From Candidatus Riflebacteria bacterium HGW-Riflebacteria-1 (lineage in GTDB: Bacteria; Muiribacteriota; Ozemobacteria; Ozemobacterales; Ozemobacteraceae): 64,000 bases of DNA. The stretch lies in contig PGYB01000009.1 in NCBI GenBank assembly GCA_002839445.1, positions 186,001-250,000 of the forward strand, in the 5' to 3' direction. The notes under the pieces are model-generated. The model was not told where the DNA came from, did not search any database, and worked only from the letters and a program-made list of their open reading frames with translations. Positions 27,263 to 35,568 of the stretch are shown here, one piece after another; within the stretch, counting starts at the first letter, position 1; the number at the start of each line of letters is the position of its first letter. Made by a program: the position numbers and the translations under genes.

Positions 27263-28396
27263 ATGACTACTGAGCAGGCCGCACAGGCCAAAGGTAAGGT
27301 TGCTCGAAAGAAAGAAACGCTGACTCTCGACGAAGTCAGAGCAGAACTTATAGAAATCGGAGCCCGGCAGGGCTATCTGTCATACCAGGAAATCAACCGG
27401 TTGTTGCCGGATGGTCTGCCTACCGAAGCCTTCGAAGACATTATTAACGAGCTCATGGAGAAGAGCGTCGAACTCGTTGATGACGATGAGGTTCGGCTCG
27501 ACAAAAAGCTGCCGGTCGCTGAAGAGAAAAAGGAAGAAGAAGACAAGCAGCAGCAGGATTTTGATGATATCGATGACTCGGTTCGCGTTTATCTGCGCGA
27601 GATCGGCAAGATCAGGCTGTTGACCATGCAGGAAGAAGTAACTCTGGCAAAGCGCATAGAGCATGGTGATCAGGAAGCTCAGCGCAAGCTGATCGAAGCT
27701 AACCTGCGACTGGTTGTGTCTGTTGCCAAAAAGTACACCAAGCGCGGTCTTCTGTTTCTTGATCTTATTCAAGAAGGCAATCAGGGACTTATCCGGGCGG
27801 TTGAAAAGTTCAAATACCGCAAGGGTTACAAGTTCTCGACCTACGCGATCTGGTGGATACGCCAGGCAATTACTCGCGCTATAGCAGATCAGGCCAGAAC
27901 CATACGAATCCCGGTGCACATGGTTGAAACAATTAACAAGCTGCGCAAGGCTTCGCGCAAACTCGTGCAAAAGCTGGGTCGTGACCCGGCGGTTGAGGAG
28001 TTGGCGGTCGAAGTTGGTCTGCCGGTCGAAAAAGTTAAGAATATCATGAAGACCGCCATGGATCCGATTTCGCTCGAAACCCCGATCAACGGCGAAGAAG
28101 ACTCGCATCTTGGTGACTTTGTTGAAGACAAATCGGCTCTGCCGCCTGCCGAGACTGCGTTCAATCTTATCTTGAAAGAGCAGATCAACAAGGTTCTCGC
28201 AACTCTAACCGAGCGTGAATCCCGGGTAATCAAGTATCGCTTTGGTCTCGAAGACGGCTGGCAGAGAACGCTCGAAGAAGTTGGCCAGAAGTTCGGGGTT
28301 ACCCGAGAGCGTATTCGTCAGATCGAAGCCAAGGCTTTGCGCAAACTCCGGCATCCCAGCCGTTCCAAGAAACTAAAAGAATTCTACATGGAATAA
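27263..28396 (+). CDS. rpoD: Primary sigma factor RpoD (sigma-70)
   Basis: 377 residues, a compact primary sigma factor. Region 1.1-like acidic N-terminus (about 15-100), region 1.2/2 from [17 protein letters not shown], region 2 with [20 protein letters not shown] and [14 protein letters not shown] (2.3-2.4, -10 recognition), region 3, and region 4 with [20 protein letters not shown] (helix-turn-helix for the -35). The non-conserved insert of gammaproteobacterial RpoD is absent. It follows dnaG by 24 bases and the tRNA cluster promoter begins 10 bases after its stop. The near-consensus promoters elsewhere in the window agree with a standard sigma-70 specificity. Confidence 0.97.
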   Translation: MTTEQAAQAKGKVARKKETLTLDEVRAELIEIGARQGYLSYQEINRLLPDGLPTEAFEDIINELMEKSVELVDDDEVRLDKKLPVAEEKKEEEDKQQQDFDDIDDSVRVYLREIGKIRLLTMQEEVTLAKRIEHGDQEAQRKLIEANLRLVVSVAKKYTKRGLLFLDLIQEGNQGLIRAVEKFKYRKGYKFSTYAIWWIRQAITRAIADQARTIRIPVHMVETINKLRKASRKLVQKLGRDPAVEELAVEVGLPVEKVKNIMKTAMDPISLETPINGEEDSHLGDFVEDKSALPPAETAFNLILKEQINKVLATLTERESRVIKYRFGLEDGWQRTLEEVGQKFGVTRERIRQIEAKALRKLRHPSRSKKLKEFYME

Positions 28397-28405
28397 AAAA
28401 AGTGC

Positions 28406-28434
28406 TTGCAATCATAATTTCTCTATGTTATGAT
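28406..28434 (+). promoter_or_regulatory. Promoter of the tRNA cluster
   Basis: TTGCAA (28406-28411) and TATGAT (28429-28434) with a 17-base spacer lie 14 bases before the first tRNA. The predicted start falls just ahead of GC-rich GCGTCGCGG, a discriminator type seen on stable-RNA promoters. Confidence 0.72.
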
Positions 28435-28448
28435 GAACGTCGCGTCGC

Positions 28449-28522
28449 GGGCCTATAGCTCAGTTGGTTAGAGCCTCCGGCTCATAACCGGATTGTCGCA
28501 GGTTCAAGTCCTGCTGGGCCCA
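28449..28522 (+). tRNA. tRNA with CAT anticodon (Ile2 or elongator Met)
   Basis: 74 nt cloverleaf without encoded CCA. Acceptor GGGCCTA pairs with TGGGCCC, discriminator A. Anticodon stem TCCGG/CCGGA encloses CTCATAA, anticodon CAT. The T arm reads GCAGGTTCAAGTCCTGC. The G1-C72 pair argues against initiator tRNA. Similarity of the anticodon arm to known lysidine-modified Ile2 tRNAs makes Ile2 somewhat more likely, but a covariance model is needed to decide. Confidence 0.93.
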
Positions 28523-28542
28523 TTCTCGCGAAAACATTGTCT

Positions 28543-28615
<73 letters not shown>

Positions 28616-28661
28616 CTTACAATCGACTTACGCCTCAGGTCGAAAAATGTTTTGTTCTGTT

Positions 28662-28734
<73 letters not shown>

Positions 28735-28737
28735 CTC

Positions 28738-28772
28738 AAAAGAGAGATAGATTAATATCTGTCTCTCTTTTG
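28738..28772 (+). terminator. Hairpin terminator of the tRNA cluster
   Basis: AAAAGAGAGA and TCTCTCTTTT form a long stem with an inner AGAT/ATCT stem around TAAT, starting 4 bases after the second tRNA-Glu. The U-tract is short (TTTT, then GCATTTT), so efficiency is uncertain. Confidence 0.6.
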
Positions 28773-28876
28773 CATTTTAGCCCGGCATTATTTTTTTTTA
28801 TTTATAATGGCTTGCGGGTGCTGGCGTCGGAGTGATACACTTGAAGACAAGTAATTACGTATGGAGGAGTTAGAAT

Positions 28877-30511
28877 ATGAAGAAAAAGCTGGCTGCCGTA
28901 TTTGCGGCCGTTCTTTGTTGTACCCAGGCGTTCGCATTTGATGTGTCGCCTACACAGATTAACACGGGTATCAAGGAAGCCAAAAAGGTAACCGTTTCTC
29001 AAGAATTCATCCGCAAGCTGTTCAACAACAAAGCAATGCTTGATGGCATTGAAATGCTGTCGGTAACTGATGATGGTAAAAGACTTTCCAGCGTGCGGGG
29101 TACGCTTTCGTCTCCTCTGTCAGGTAATATCGGTGTTGCCGCCAGAGATTATGTTCAGGAAAACGCTGCACTGTTCAATCTGCCAAGATCAACTGATGTT
29201 GATTTTCTGCGCATGATGAAAAATTTTGAAAAAGATGGCGTGAATTACGTAGCCTGGAACATGATTATTGATGGCGTTTTTGTTCGTAACGCCATGATCG
29301 AGCTTACTATCAACAAAGAAGGCGTGGTAACTCTTGCTAACGGGTCTCTGCCGCAAATCAATGAAATTACCAACCAGATTTCTCTTGAGCGCTATCAGGC
29401 AATCGGCCTGGCAAAAGCAGCCATCAAGGCTGACAAATTCCGCTCAGTACCTGAAGCTGAACTGCAGATTGTTGCCGAAGAAGATGGCAACGCCAAAATG
29501 GCATATGTAACCAGACTGGCCGTAGAAAATCCGATCGGCGACTGGGAAGTAGTTGTTGATGCCGAAACCGGCGACATCATGCATGTTAACAACGAAATGC
29601 AGTTTCACACTGGCCTTGGTGCTGTATATGTCAGCAATCCGCTCAGATGTGATGTCACCAAAGAAGAACTCCTTCACCTGACTGCAACCACTCCGACTGG
29701 AAAGTATGCTGTTGTCGATAATGAAGATGGCCCGGAATCAAACCGTGAAGACAGCATCCACATTTATGAACCTGACAATACTCATTTCGACGAAATCGGC
29801 ATGTATAACTACATTACTACCGTTCATGGTTTTTTCAAGAAACTGGGTCATGATAAACTCGACAAGCCGATGAAAGCCATCGTGCACCTCGGCGACAATT
29901 ATGATAACGCTTACTTCAGCCCGTGGCAGGGTGTACTGGCTTTCGGCGATGGCAACAAGTTTAACTGCCTGGCCCGCGAAGAATCAGTTGCTTACCACGA
30001 ATATTCACACGCCATGCTCAATTCTATAAAGTATCTTACTTACAGCGGCGAGTCTGGAGCCATTAACGAAGGCCAGGCCGATTATTTTGCCTGCTCTTTA
30101 TCTGATGATCCGCTTCTTGGCGAATGGGTTGTTGCCAAAATGCAGAAGCCATATCTGCGAATTCTCGAAAACGACCTGCATTACCCCGAAGATATTCATG
30201 GTGAAGTTCATGCCGACGGCAAAATCTGGGGCGCAGTACTCTGGGATCTGAGAAAAGCTCTTGGACAAGAAATCTCCGACCTTCTTATCTATCGCAGCCT
30301 TTACAATCTCAAGAGCAGCAGTGCCAAGTTTATCGATGGCTACAATGCTATCGTTACAGCTGATAAAGATCACTTTGAAGGCAAGAACATTGCTGAAATC
30401 GACAAGGTTTTCGTAAAACGCGGTATTGTTGCTTCCAGCTACAATGGCGCCGTGCTGACTGCTGATGACATCAGAGAAATCAGACAGTTCAACGAAGCCC
30501 ACAACGAATAA
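28877..30511 (+). CDS. Secreted thermolysin/fungalysin-like zinc metalloprotease
   Basis: 544 residues. Signal peptide at about 1-20 (LAAVFAAVLCCTQAFA). The prodomain includes an FTP-like region (about 60-150) and a PepSY-like region (about 165-240, DWEVVVDAETGDIM), as in thermolysin (M4) and fungalysin (M36) precursors. Catalytic centre: HEYSH at residues 374-378 with Glu375, and the third zinc ligand Glu398 in GAINEGQADYFA. The protease domain is short compared with thermolysin, and the later HADGKIWGAVLWDLRKALG resembles M36/M4 C-terminal halves. The protein is probably exported and self-activating. GGAGGAG precedes the ATG, and a TATAAT at 28803-28808 without a clear -35 may be the promoter. 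A strong terminator follows. Confidence 0.88.
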   Translation: MKKKLAAVFAAVLCCTQAFAFDVSPTQINTGIKEAKKVTVSQEFIRKLFNNKAMLDGIEMLSVTDDGKRLSSVRGTLSSPLSGNIGVAARDYVQENAALFNLPRSTDVDFLRMMKNFEKDGVNYVAWNMIIDGVFVRNAMIELTINKEGVVTLANGSLPQINEITNQISLERYQAIGLAKAAIKADKFRSVPEAELQIVAEEDGNAKMAYVTRLAVENPIGDWEVVVDAETGDIMHVNNEMQFHTGLGAVYVSNPLRCDVTKEELLHLTATTPTGKYAVVDNEDGPESNREDSIHIYEPDNTHFDEIGMYNYITTVHGFFKKLGHDKLDKPMKAIVHLGDNYDNAYFSPWQGVLAFGDGNKFNCLAREESVAYHEYSHAMLNSIKYLTYSGESGAINEGQADYFACSLSDDPLLGEWVVAKMQKPYLRILENDLHYPEDIHGEVHADGKIWGAVLWDLRKALGQEISDLLIYRSLYNLKSSSAKFIDGYNAIVTADKDHFEGKNIAEIDKVFVKRGIVASSYNGAVLTADDIREIRQFNEAHNE

Positions 30512-30525
30512 GATTCATTAAAAAA

Positions 30526-30558
30526 AGCTGCCGACGCATTGTCGGCAGCTTTTTTTTT
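30526..30558 (+). terminator. Intrinsic terminator after the metalloprotease gene
   Basis: Perfect 10-bp stem AGCTGCCGAC/GTCGGCAGCT, five-base loop GCATT, then a run of nine T residues. It starts 14 bases after the stop at 30511. Confidence 0.93.
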
Positions 30559-30569
30559 ATGCAAAAGAC

Positions 30570-30598
30570 TTTAATCCTGATCAGATTTGGGTTACAAT
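30570..30598 (+). promoter_or_regulatory. Possible clpX promoter
   Basis: TTTAAT (30570-30575), 17-base spacer and TACAAT (30593-30598). The -10 matches 5/6, the -35 only 3/6. It lies after the protease terminator and about 40 bases before the clpX ATG. Confidence 0.4.
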
Positions 30599-30640
30599 GA
30601 ATGTTCCTGTTCTCAGGTGAATATATTACTGGAGATAGCA

Positions 30641-31987
30641 ATGAGTTACTGCGTGTTTTGCGGAAAAGACCTTCGTAAGGGTGGCGATTTTGTTAAAAAT
30701 ACTGATGGCGCGCTGCTTTGCAAAAGCTGCGTGTCAACGGCAAGTGATATTTTTGTTCGCAAGGACACCAGTGTCAAGGGCTCGCTGAAAGCTGGCGATC
30801 AACCGAATAAGGTTAATCTCAAGCAGATCGTGCGCGATTATTCTCCGAAAAAGATCTTTGATGCGCTTTCTGAGTATGTCATCGGCCAGGAGACCGCTAA
30901 AAAGGTTATTTCTCTTGCGGTTTACAACCATTACAAGATTCTGTCGATGATCGACGACAGTGATGTCGAATTTGAGAAGTCGAATATTCTGCTTCTCGGC
31001 CCGACTGGCAGCGGCAAAACCCTGCTGGCGCGCACACTTTCCAAAATTCTGCGGGTGCCCTTTGCCATTGGCGATTGCACCAGCTTCACTGAAGCCGGCT
31101 ACGTCGGCGATGACGTCGAAAACGTCCTGCTGACACTGCTGATCGATGCAAATTATGAAGTCGAAGAGGCGCAGAAGGGTATCGTTTATCTCGATGAAAT
31201 TGACAAGAAAACCAAAACTTCCGGCAATGTCTCGATTTCGCGTGACGTTTCAGGAGAAGGCGTACAGCAGTCATTTCTCAAGCTGATCGAAGGAACGGTA
31301 GCCAATGTTCCGCTTGCTGGCGGTCGCAAGAATCCGACTTCGCAGCAGGTGGTTAAGATGGATACCCGTCATATTTTGTTTATCTGCGGCGGCGCTTTTG
31401 TTGGTCTCGAAAGAATCATAGCGAAACGCACGCGCAAAGGTGCCTTTATTGGTTTCAACAACGATCCGCAGCCAATTGACAAGGCTGATTACAGTTTGTT
31501 TCACCGGGCAGAAGCTGAAGACTTCATGGAATATGGATTTATTCCAGAGTTTATCGGTCGTCTGCCGGTAAAGGTTGCCTTGAACGGCCTTGGCAAGAAA
31601 GAGTTCAAGCGCATCCTGAGCGAGCCAAAAAATGCGATAGTTCGTCAGTATGCCAAGCTTTGCGAACTCGATGGCTGCGAACTGGTATTTGAAGAATGCG
31701 GTCTAGATCGCATCGTCGATATCGCCCTTGAGAAAAAAATCGGGGCTCGCGGTCTGCGTGCCGTTTTTGAACGGATTTTGCGCAATGATATGTTCATGCT
31801 GCGTGAGAATAACCGCAAGCAGATTGTGATGACTGCCGAATATGTCGACCGTCAGATGGCGCATCAGGAAGAAGATTTTATGCGCGAACTGCGTGAAGCA
31901 GCCGGCAAAGCCGCCGACAAAACTTCTGAACCGCTCAGCGAGAAAGCAATGGCGCTCGAAGCCTCAGCGCAAAAAGACGCCGCCTAA
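30641..31987 (+). CDS. clpX: ATP-dependent Clp protease ATP-binding subunit ClpX
   Basis: 448 residues from ATG 30641, with GGAGAT 4 bases upstream; the longer frame from 30587 covers the leader and is rejected. ClpX unfolds tagged proteins and feeds them to ClpP. N-terminal zinc-binding domain with Cys 4, 7, 27 and 30; Walker A GPTGSGKT (120-127); [11 protein letters not shown] pore-1 loop; Walker [20 protein letters not shown]; sensor-2 region [13 protein letters not shown]. The ClpP-docking IGF tripeptide is at 270-272. The second pore loop reads R229-K230-N231 where RKH is usual. The C-terminal tail is about 30 residues longer than in E. coli. clpP is not in the window. Confidence 0.95.
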   Translation: MSYCVFCGKDLRKGGDFVKNTDGALLCKSCVSTASDIFVRKDTSVKGSLKAGDQPNKVNLKQIVRDYSPKKIFDALSEYVIGQETAKKVISLAVYNHYKILSMIDDSDVEFEKSNILLLGPTGSGKTLLARTLSKILRVPFAIGDCTSFTEAGYVGDDVENVLLTLLIDANYEVEEAQKGIVYLDEIDKKTKTSGNVSISRDVSGEGVQQSFLKLIEGTVANVPLAGGRKNPTSQQVVKMDTRHILFICGGAFVGLERIIAKRTRKGAFIGFNNDPQPIDKADYSLFHRAEAEDFMEYGFIPEFIGRLPVKVALNGLGKKEFKRILSEPKNAIVRQYAKLCELDGCELVFEECGLDRIVDIALEKKIGARGLRAVFERILRNDMFMLRENNRKQIVMTAEYVDRQMAHQEEDFMRELREAAGKAADKTSEPLSEKAMALEASAQKDAA

Positions 31988-32020
31988 ACCTTTGCCATAA
32001 TTGAACAGCAGGTTGGTAAA

Positions 32021-32056
32021 TCGTCATTGCGAGGAGCGTAGCGACGAAGCAATCTC
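32021..32056. repeat. REP-like interspersed palindrome
   Basis: The stretch beginning CGTCATTGCGAGGAGCG and ending GACGAAGCAATCTC contains ATTGC/GCAAT inverted ends around AGCGTAGCG. It closely resembles short palindromic repeats known in many unrelated bacterial genomes (GTCATTGCGAG...GCAATC type). Only one copy occurs in this window, so its repeat status here rests on prior knowledge. It lies between the 3' ends of clpX and pckA. Confidence 0.6.
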
Positions 32057-32090
32057 ATGAAATCGAACCTTGCAGGCTGCCATTTAGATG

Positions 32091-32131
32091 AAAAAAAGCG
32101 GGGCCACCCACAAACAACAGGGTGGCCCCGC
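32091..32131 (-). terminator. Intrinsic terminator of pckA
   Basis: Perfect 12-bp stem GCGGGGCCACCC/GGGTGGCCCCGC with a 10-base loop. On the minus strand it is followed by seven T residues (32097-32091). It begins 29 bases downstream of the pckA stop. Confidence 0.93.
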
Positions 32132-32159
32132 CCGTTTCAGAAGGCGAGAGTAGTGTGAA

Positions 32160-33761
32160 TCAGGCGGATGCTTCGGCTTTAACAACTGGTCCGGCGTTGC
32201 ATACTTCGGAACTTGACTGCGAAGAGTATTTCTTGAAGTTTTCGTTAAAGCGCACAGCCAGAGCGTTAGCGGTTTTGGTAAACTGAGCTTTATCCTGCCA
32301 GGTGTTCTGTGGGTTCAGAATCTCTACCGGAACGCCCGGGCACTGTGCTGGTACTTCGACGGCAAATATCGGATCTTTTTTGAATTCGACATTGTTCAGA
32401 CTGCCATCAAGTGCTGCTTTTAACAGGGCACGGGTGTATTTGATTTTCATTCTGCTGCCCTGACCGTAGGCGCCGCCACTCCAGCCGGTGTTCACGAGCC
32501 AGAGCCTGGTGCCGTGCTTTTTCATGCATTCGCCGAGCATCTTGGCATAGGTGAACGGGTGCAGTACCATAAATGGGGCACCAAAACATGCTGAAAAAGT
32601 TGCTGTTGGTTCGGTTACACCGGCTTCAGTGCCGGCCAGTTTGGCTGTGTAACCTGAGAGAAAGTGGTACATTGCCTGTTCTGGAGTCAGGCGGGCGATA
32701 GGAGGCAGAACGCCGAACGCGTCTGCTGCCAGGAAGAATACGTTTTTCGGGTGTCCACCGACTCCCTCCTGGATGCAGTTATCGATATGTCTGGTCGGGT
32801 AGGTGGCTCTTGTGTTTTCGGTGATAGCATCTGAATCGTAGTCAGGCACGCGATTTTCGTCGACAACGACGTTTTCGAGTATCGACCCGAACCTGATGGC
32901 GTTGAATATTTGCGGTTCAGCTTCCTGTGAAAGTTTGATGCACTTGGCATAACAGCCGCCTTCAAAATTGAAAATACCATTGTCATGCCAGCCGTGCTCG
33001 TCGTCGCCGATAAGCCTGCGCTCAGGGTCTGCCGAAAGTGTCGTTTTGCCGGTTCCTGACAGCCCGAAGAACAATGCGGTTTCGCCATCCTGACTGACAT
33101 TAGCCGAGCAATGCATCGGAAATACGCCACGTTTGGGCAACAGGTAATTGAGTACCGAGAAAATGCTTTTTTTGATCTCGCCGCCGTAGTGTGACCCGGT
33201 GATCAGCACTATTTTTTCGGCAAAGTTTACGAGAATGGCAACTTGCGAATTCAGTCCCATGTTTTTCCATTCAGGCAGTGGCATGTCGGCGACATTTAGA
33301 ACTGTAAAATCAGGAGTTTCTTTTAACTCGGCGCTGTTTTTGCTGCGGATAAAAAGCGTTTCAGCAAATAGTGCGTGCCAGGCCTTTTCTGCCACCACTC
33401 GTACTTGAAGTCTATATTCTGGGGCAGCACCGGCAAAACCGTCAAATACATATGCATCACGGTTTTTGAGATAGTCTTTAGCAACTTTGAAAACTTTTTG
33501 CCAGTTTTCTGGTTCGATCGGGCGGTTGATTTCACCCCACCAGACGTCTTCGGTGCCTGGAGTCTTAACAATGAAGCGGTCGTTTGGCGATCTGCCAAAT
33601 CTTTTGCCGTTATTGCGGTCGATTAACAACGCACCGTTGGCGGCAATTCGACCTTCACCAGAGATAATCGCGCGTTCTACAAGTTCTGCGACTGGCCGGT
33701 TCAAATAGATGTTTCTACAGCCGGTAACACCAAGATAGTTAAGGCAGCTCTGCTCTGTCAT
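32160..33761 (-). CDS. pckA: Phosphoenolpyruvate carboxykinase (ATP)
   Basis: 533 residues from the ATG at 33761, chosen because AAGGAG lies 7 bases before it; the ATG at 33764 (4 bases) is also possible and a TTG at 33767 is too close. The enzyme interconverts oxaloacetate plus ATP with phosphoenolpyruvate, ADP and CO2 in gluconeogenesis. Visible: substrate-binding GRSPNDRFIV, kinase-1a P-loop GLSGTGKTTLSAD, metal-binding IGDDEHGW, FNFEGGCYAK, and the adenine-binding TGWSGGAYGQGSRM. Length and motifs are normal for the ATP-dependent family. It is a single-gene unit with its own terminator and a possible promoter at 33789-33817. Confidence 0.96.
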   Translation of the reverse strand: MTEQSCLNYLGVTGCRNIYLNRPVAELVERAIISGEGRIAANGALLIDRNNGKRFGRSPNDRFIVKTPGTEDVWWGEINRPIEPENWQKVFKVAKDYLKNRDAYVFDGFAGAAPEYRLQVRVVAEKAWHALFAETLFIRSKNSAELKETPDFTVLNVADMPLPEWKNMGLNSQVAILVNFAEKIVLITGSHYGGEIKKSIFSVLNYLLPKRGVFPMHCSANVSQDGETALFFGLSGTGKTTLSADPERRLIGDDEHGWHDNGIFNFEGGCYAKCIKLSQEAEPQIFNAIRFGSILENVVVDENRVPDYDSDAITENTRATYPTRHIDNCIQEGVGGHPKNVFFLAADAFGVLPPIARLTPEQAMYHFLSGYTAKLAGTEAGVTEPTATFSACFGAPFMVLHPFTYAKMLGECMKKHGTRLWLVNTGWSGGAYGQGSRMKIKYTRALLKAALDGSLNNVEFKKDPIFAVEVPAQCPGVPVEILNPQNTWQDKAQFTKTANALAVRFNENFKKYSSQSSSEVCNAGPVVKAEASA

Positions 33762-33788
33762 CATCAATCTCCTTGCTCTTTTTCAGCT

Positions 33789-33817
33789 CTTATATGCGAA
33801 CTTATCGCTGAGTTTAA
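33789..33817 (-). promoter_or_regulatory. Possible pckA promoter
   Basis: On the minus strand TTAAAC (33817-33812), 17-base spacer, TATAAG (33794-33789). The -10 is 5/6, the -35 weak. It is divergent from the radC promoter about 45 bases away. Confidence 0.45.
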
Positions 33818-33862
33818 TCCTTTAGATAATTTTCGGCAAGCCTTTTAGCTGCGAATTCGCTT

Positions 33863-33892
33863 TTGAAAATTTGTGCGCGTTTGTGTTACAAT
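33863..33892 (+). promoter_or_regulatory. Promoter of radC
   Basis: TTGAAA (33863-33868), 18-base spacer, TACAAT (33887-33892), each 5/6 to consensus. Expected start near 33899. It covers an in-frame ATG at 33873 and so supports the GTG start at 33927. Confidence 0.62.
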
Positions 33893-33926
33893 CAATCCGA
33901 GAGGTTTCAGGCTGAGGAGACGGGTT

Positions 33927-34607
33927 GTGAATGAAAACGCCGGGCACCGCGACCGACTGCGAAAAAGATATGACGAGACCGCATTCGACGGTTTTGCCGA
34001 TCATGAAATTCTCGAAATTTTGCTTTTCTACACTTTTGCGCAGAAAGACACCAAGCCGATTGCCAAAGCTCTCTTAAAGGAATTTGGCAGTCTGGAAAAA
34101 GTGCTGGCCGCTGATTTTCAGCAATTGTGCGGCGTAGATGGGGTGGGGCATGCGTCAGCACGCTTTATCTCAATGTTTCGTGCCGTGCTGCAGCGTATTA
34201 ACCGTTCAAAGGTTTTTGAGGCCGCCCCGGCCATCGCTTCAGGTTCAGCGCTGATAACCTATCTTGGCGCATCAATGGAAGCGCTGCCAGAAGAGCAGCT
34301 CAGAGTCATTTTTGTTAACAACATGAACCGGGTTATCAAAGACGAGGTAATCTCAACGGGAACAGAAGACCAGACCGCCGTTTACCCGCGCAAGATTATG
34401 AAAAGGGCGATGGCGCTGCATGCGACTGGTATAATAGTCGTACATAATCACCCGACGGGGCAGCTTCGCCCTTCTAATGCAGATATTAATATTACCAGAG
34501 CGCTGCTTGCTGCTGCTGAAGCACTTGACCTGCGCATGTTAGATCATGTGATCGTTGGCCGCGAAGACAAGGGTTATTTCAGTTTCAGAGAAAACGGGCT
34601 TATTTAG
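33927..34607 (+). CDS. radC: RadC-family (JAB/MPN) protein
   Basis: 226 residues from GTG 33927, with GAGGAG 7 bases upstream. The N-terminal part (about 1-90) carries the UPF0758 helical/HhH region (LLKEFGSLEKVLAADFQQL, CGVDGVGHASA). The C-terminal JAB domain holds HNHPTGQLRPSNAD (residues 173-186), the metal-binding His-x-His-x10-Asp pattern of the family. RadC was once linked to DNA repair but its function is unresolved. The 3' end overlaps the convergent udk gene by 8 bases. Confidence 0.93.
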   Translation: MNENAGHRDRLRKRYDETAFDGFADHEILEILLFYTFAQKDTKPIAKALLKEFGSLEKVLAADFQQLCGVDGVGHASARFISMFRAVLQRINRSKVFEAAPAIASGSALITYLGASMEALPEEQLRVIFVNNMNRVIKDEVISTGTEDQTAVYPRKIMKRAMALHATGIIVVHNHPTGQLRPSNADINITRALLAAAEALDLRMLDHVIVGREDKGYFSFRENGLI

Positions 34608-35241
34608 TATCTTCAGAATTTTTGATGAAACCGTCAGGATGGTCGCCGGTCGAAAGCAGGTCGCGAATCTTGCCGTAGAGCACTTCCAGGGCTACCAGAT
34701 TGCTTGCCCCCTGCGGAATAATCAGGTCAGCCAGATACCGTGATGGCTGTACCATGTTGATTGCCGCATCACGAACTGTGCTCTCATACTGCGTGATAAT
34801 ACTCTGTACCGTTCGACCGCGATCACAGTGGTCACGCTTGATTCGACGGATGATCGCCTTGTCGAGAGCGACATCTATGTAAATGCGCAGATCGAAAAGA
34901 GGCATGAGCTCAGGAATGTTGAAAATCAACAACCCTTCAACAATCAGAATCGGTCTTGGTTCTATATTTACCGTGTCGCTGCGCCTGTCTGATACTTTGA
35001 AATCATATATCGGGCGTTCAATTGCGCGACTGTTTCGAAGTTCATTGATGTGGTTGATCAACAGGCCGGTTTCCAGCGCGTCAGGATGATCGTAATTCTT
35101 GATGGTGGGCTTGTCTTTTTTCGCGTAGTAATACATGTCATGCTCAAGAACGCAGATTTTCCCGGGAAACCTCTCGGAAACCGCTCTTGAGACACTGCTT
35201 TTGCCAGAACCTGATAAACCGCATATTCCTATTATGTACAT
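34600..35241 (-). CDS. udk: Uridine kinase
   Basis: 213 residues from ATG 35241, which begins MYIIGICGLSGSGKSS; a longer frame to 35337 would run through a terminator hairpin and is rejected. Udk phosphorylates uridine and cytidine for pyrimidine salvage. Visible: P-loop GLSGSGKSS (residues 8-16), HDMYYYAKK, NYDHPDALE, YDFKVSDR and IVEGLLIF, all family signatures. No Shine-Dalgarno is obvious upstream. A terminator-like hairpin lies 49 bases before the start (35301-35317), which could be an attenuator or the end of an upstream short transcript. Its stop overlaps radC tail-to-tail. Confidence 0.94.
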   Translation of the reverse strand: MYIIGICGLSGSGKSSVSRAVSERFPGKICVLEHDMYYYAKKDKPTIKNYDHPDALETGLLINHINELRNSRAIERPIYDFKVSDRRSDTVNIEPRPILIVEGLLIFNIPELMPLFDLRIYIDVALDKAIIRRIKRDHCDRGRTVQSIITQYESTVRDAAINMVQPSRYLADLIIPQGASNLVALEVLYGKIRDLLSTGDHPDGFIKNSEDTK

Positions 35242-35289
35242 GCTGTTAATGTAACATAAAAGCGGGTTACTGCTACAAAAAATCTTTGC

Positions 35290-35317
35290 AAAAAAAAAGA
35301 TCCGGGTTATACCCGGA
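35290..35317 (-). terminator. Terminator-like hairpin upstream of udk
   Basis: Stem TCCGGGT/ACCCGGA with a three-base loop; on the minus strand it is followed by a run of T with one C (35299-35290). It lies about 50 bases before the udk ATG, so it either attenuates udk or ends a short upstream transcript. Confidence 0.7.
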
Positions 35318-35492
35318 CCTGAAAAATAAGGAGGCAAACAAATCCATAAACCCTTTCGACCGCGAATGATGTTTTGTTAATGATTTCTTTGGCAGCGCCG
35401 GCAAACAAAGACAGACATCAGTAAACGGCAGTGTGCGAATTACTCCGAGAAAAGGCGCTGAAAGACCGAAAAAAAATATACTTTTATTTTGC

Positions 35493-35543
35493 CAAAGAAA
35501 AAGCGGGCAAAGCAACCTTTGTACTTTGAGGTTGTTTGCCCGC
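35493..35543 (-). terminator. Terminator of the transketolase gene
   Basis: Long stem GCGGGCAAAGCAACCT against AGGTTGTTTGCCCGC with one bulged base; on the minus strand a T-rich tail (TTTTTCTTTG) follows. It starts 25 bases after the tkt stop. Confidence 0.85.
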
Positions 35544-35568
35544 CTTATTTACGCAGACTTACCCGGTA

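Larger units (their letters stand above)
35242..35568. other. Intergenic region between udk and tkt
   Basis: 327 bases without a convincing gene. It holds two terminator-like hairpins reading on the minus strand (35301-35317 and 35503-35543) and an AT-rich stretch between them. An 80-codon minus-strand frame spans it, but it lacks a credible start and passes through the hairpin. The stretch 35318-35490 might be a short RNA or the udk leader. Confidence 0.5.

Noticed and set aside
27380..28108. 242-codon minus-strand frame opposite rpoD
   Set aside because: Antisense to a certain gene and without supporting signals.
33873..33926. radC starting at ATG 33873
   Set aside because: The codon lies between the promoter boxes; the GTG at 33927 has GAGGAG at 7 bases.
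35273..35515. 80-codon minus-strand frame upstream of udk
   Set aside because: It runs through a terminator hairpin, and its start overlaps the tkt terminator.
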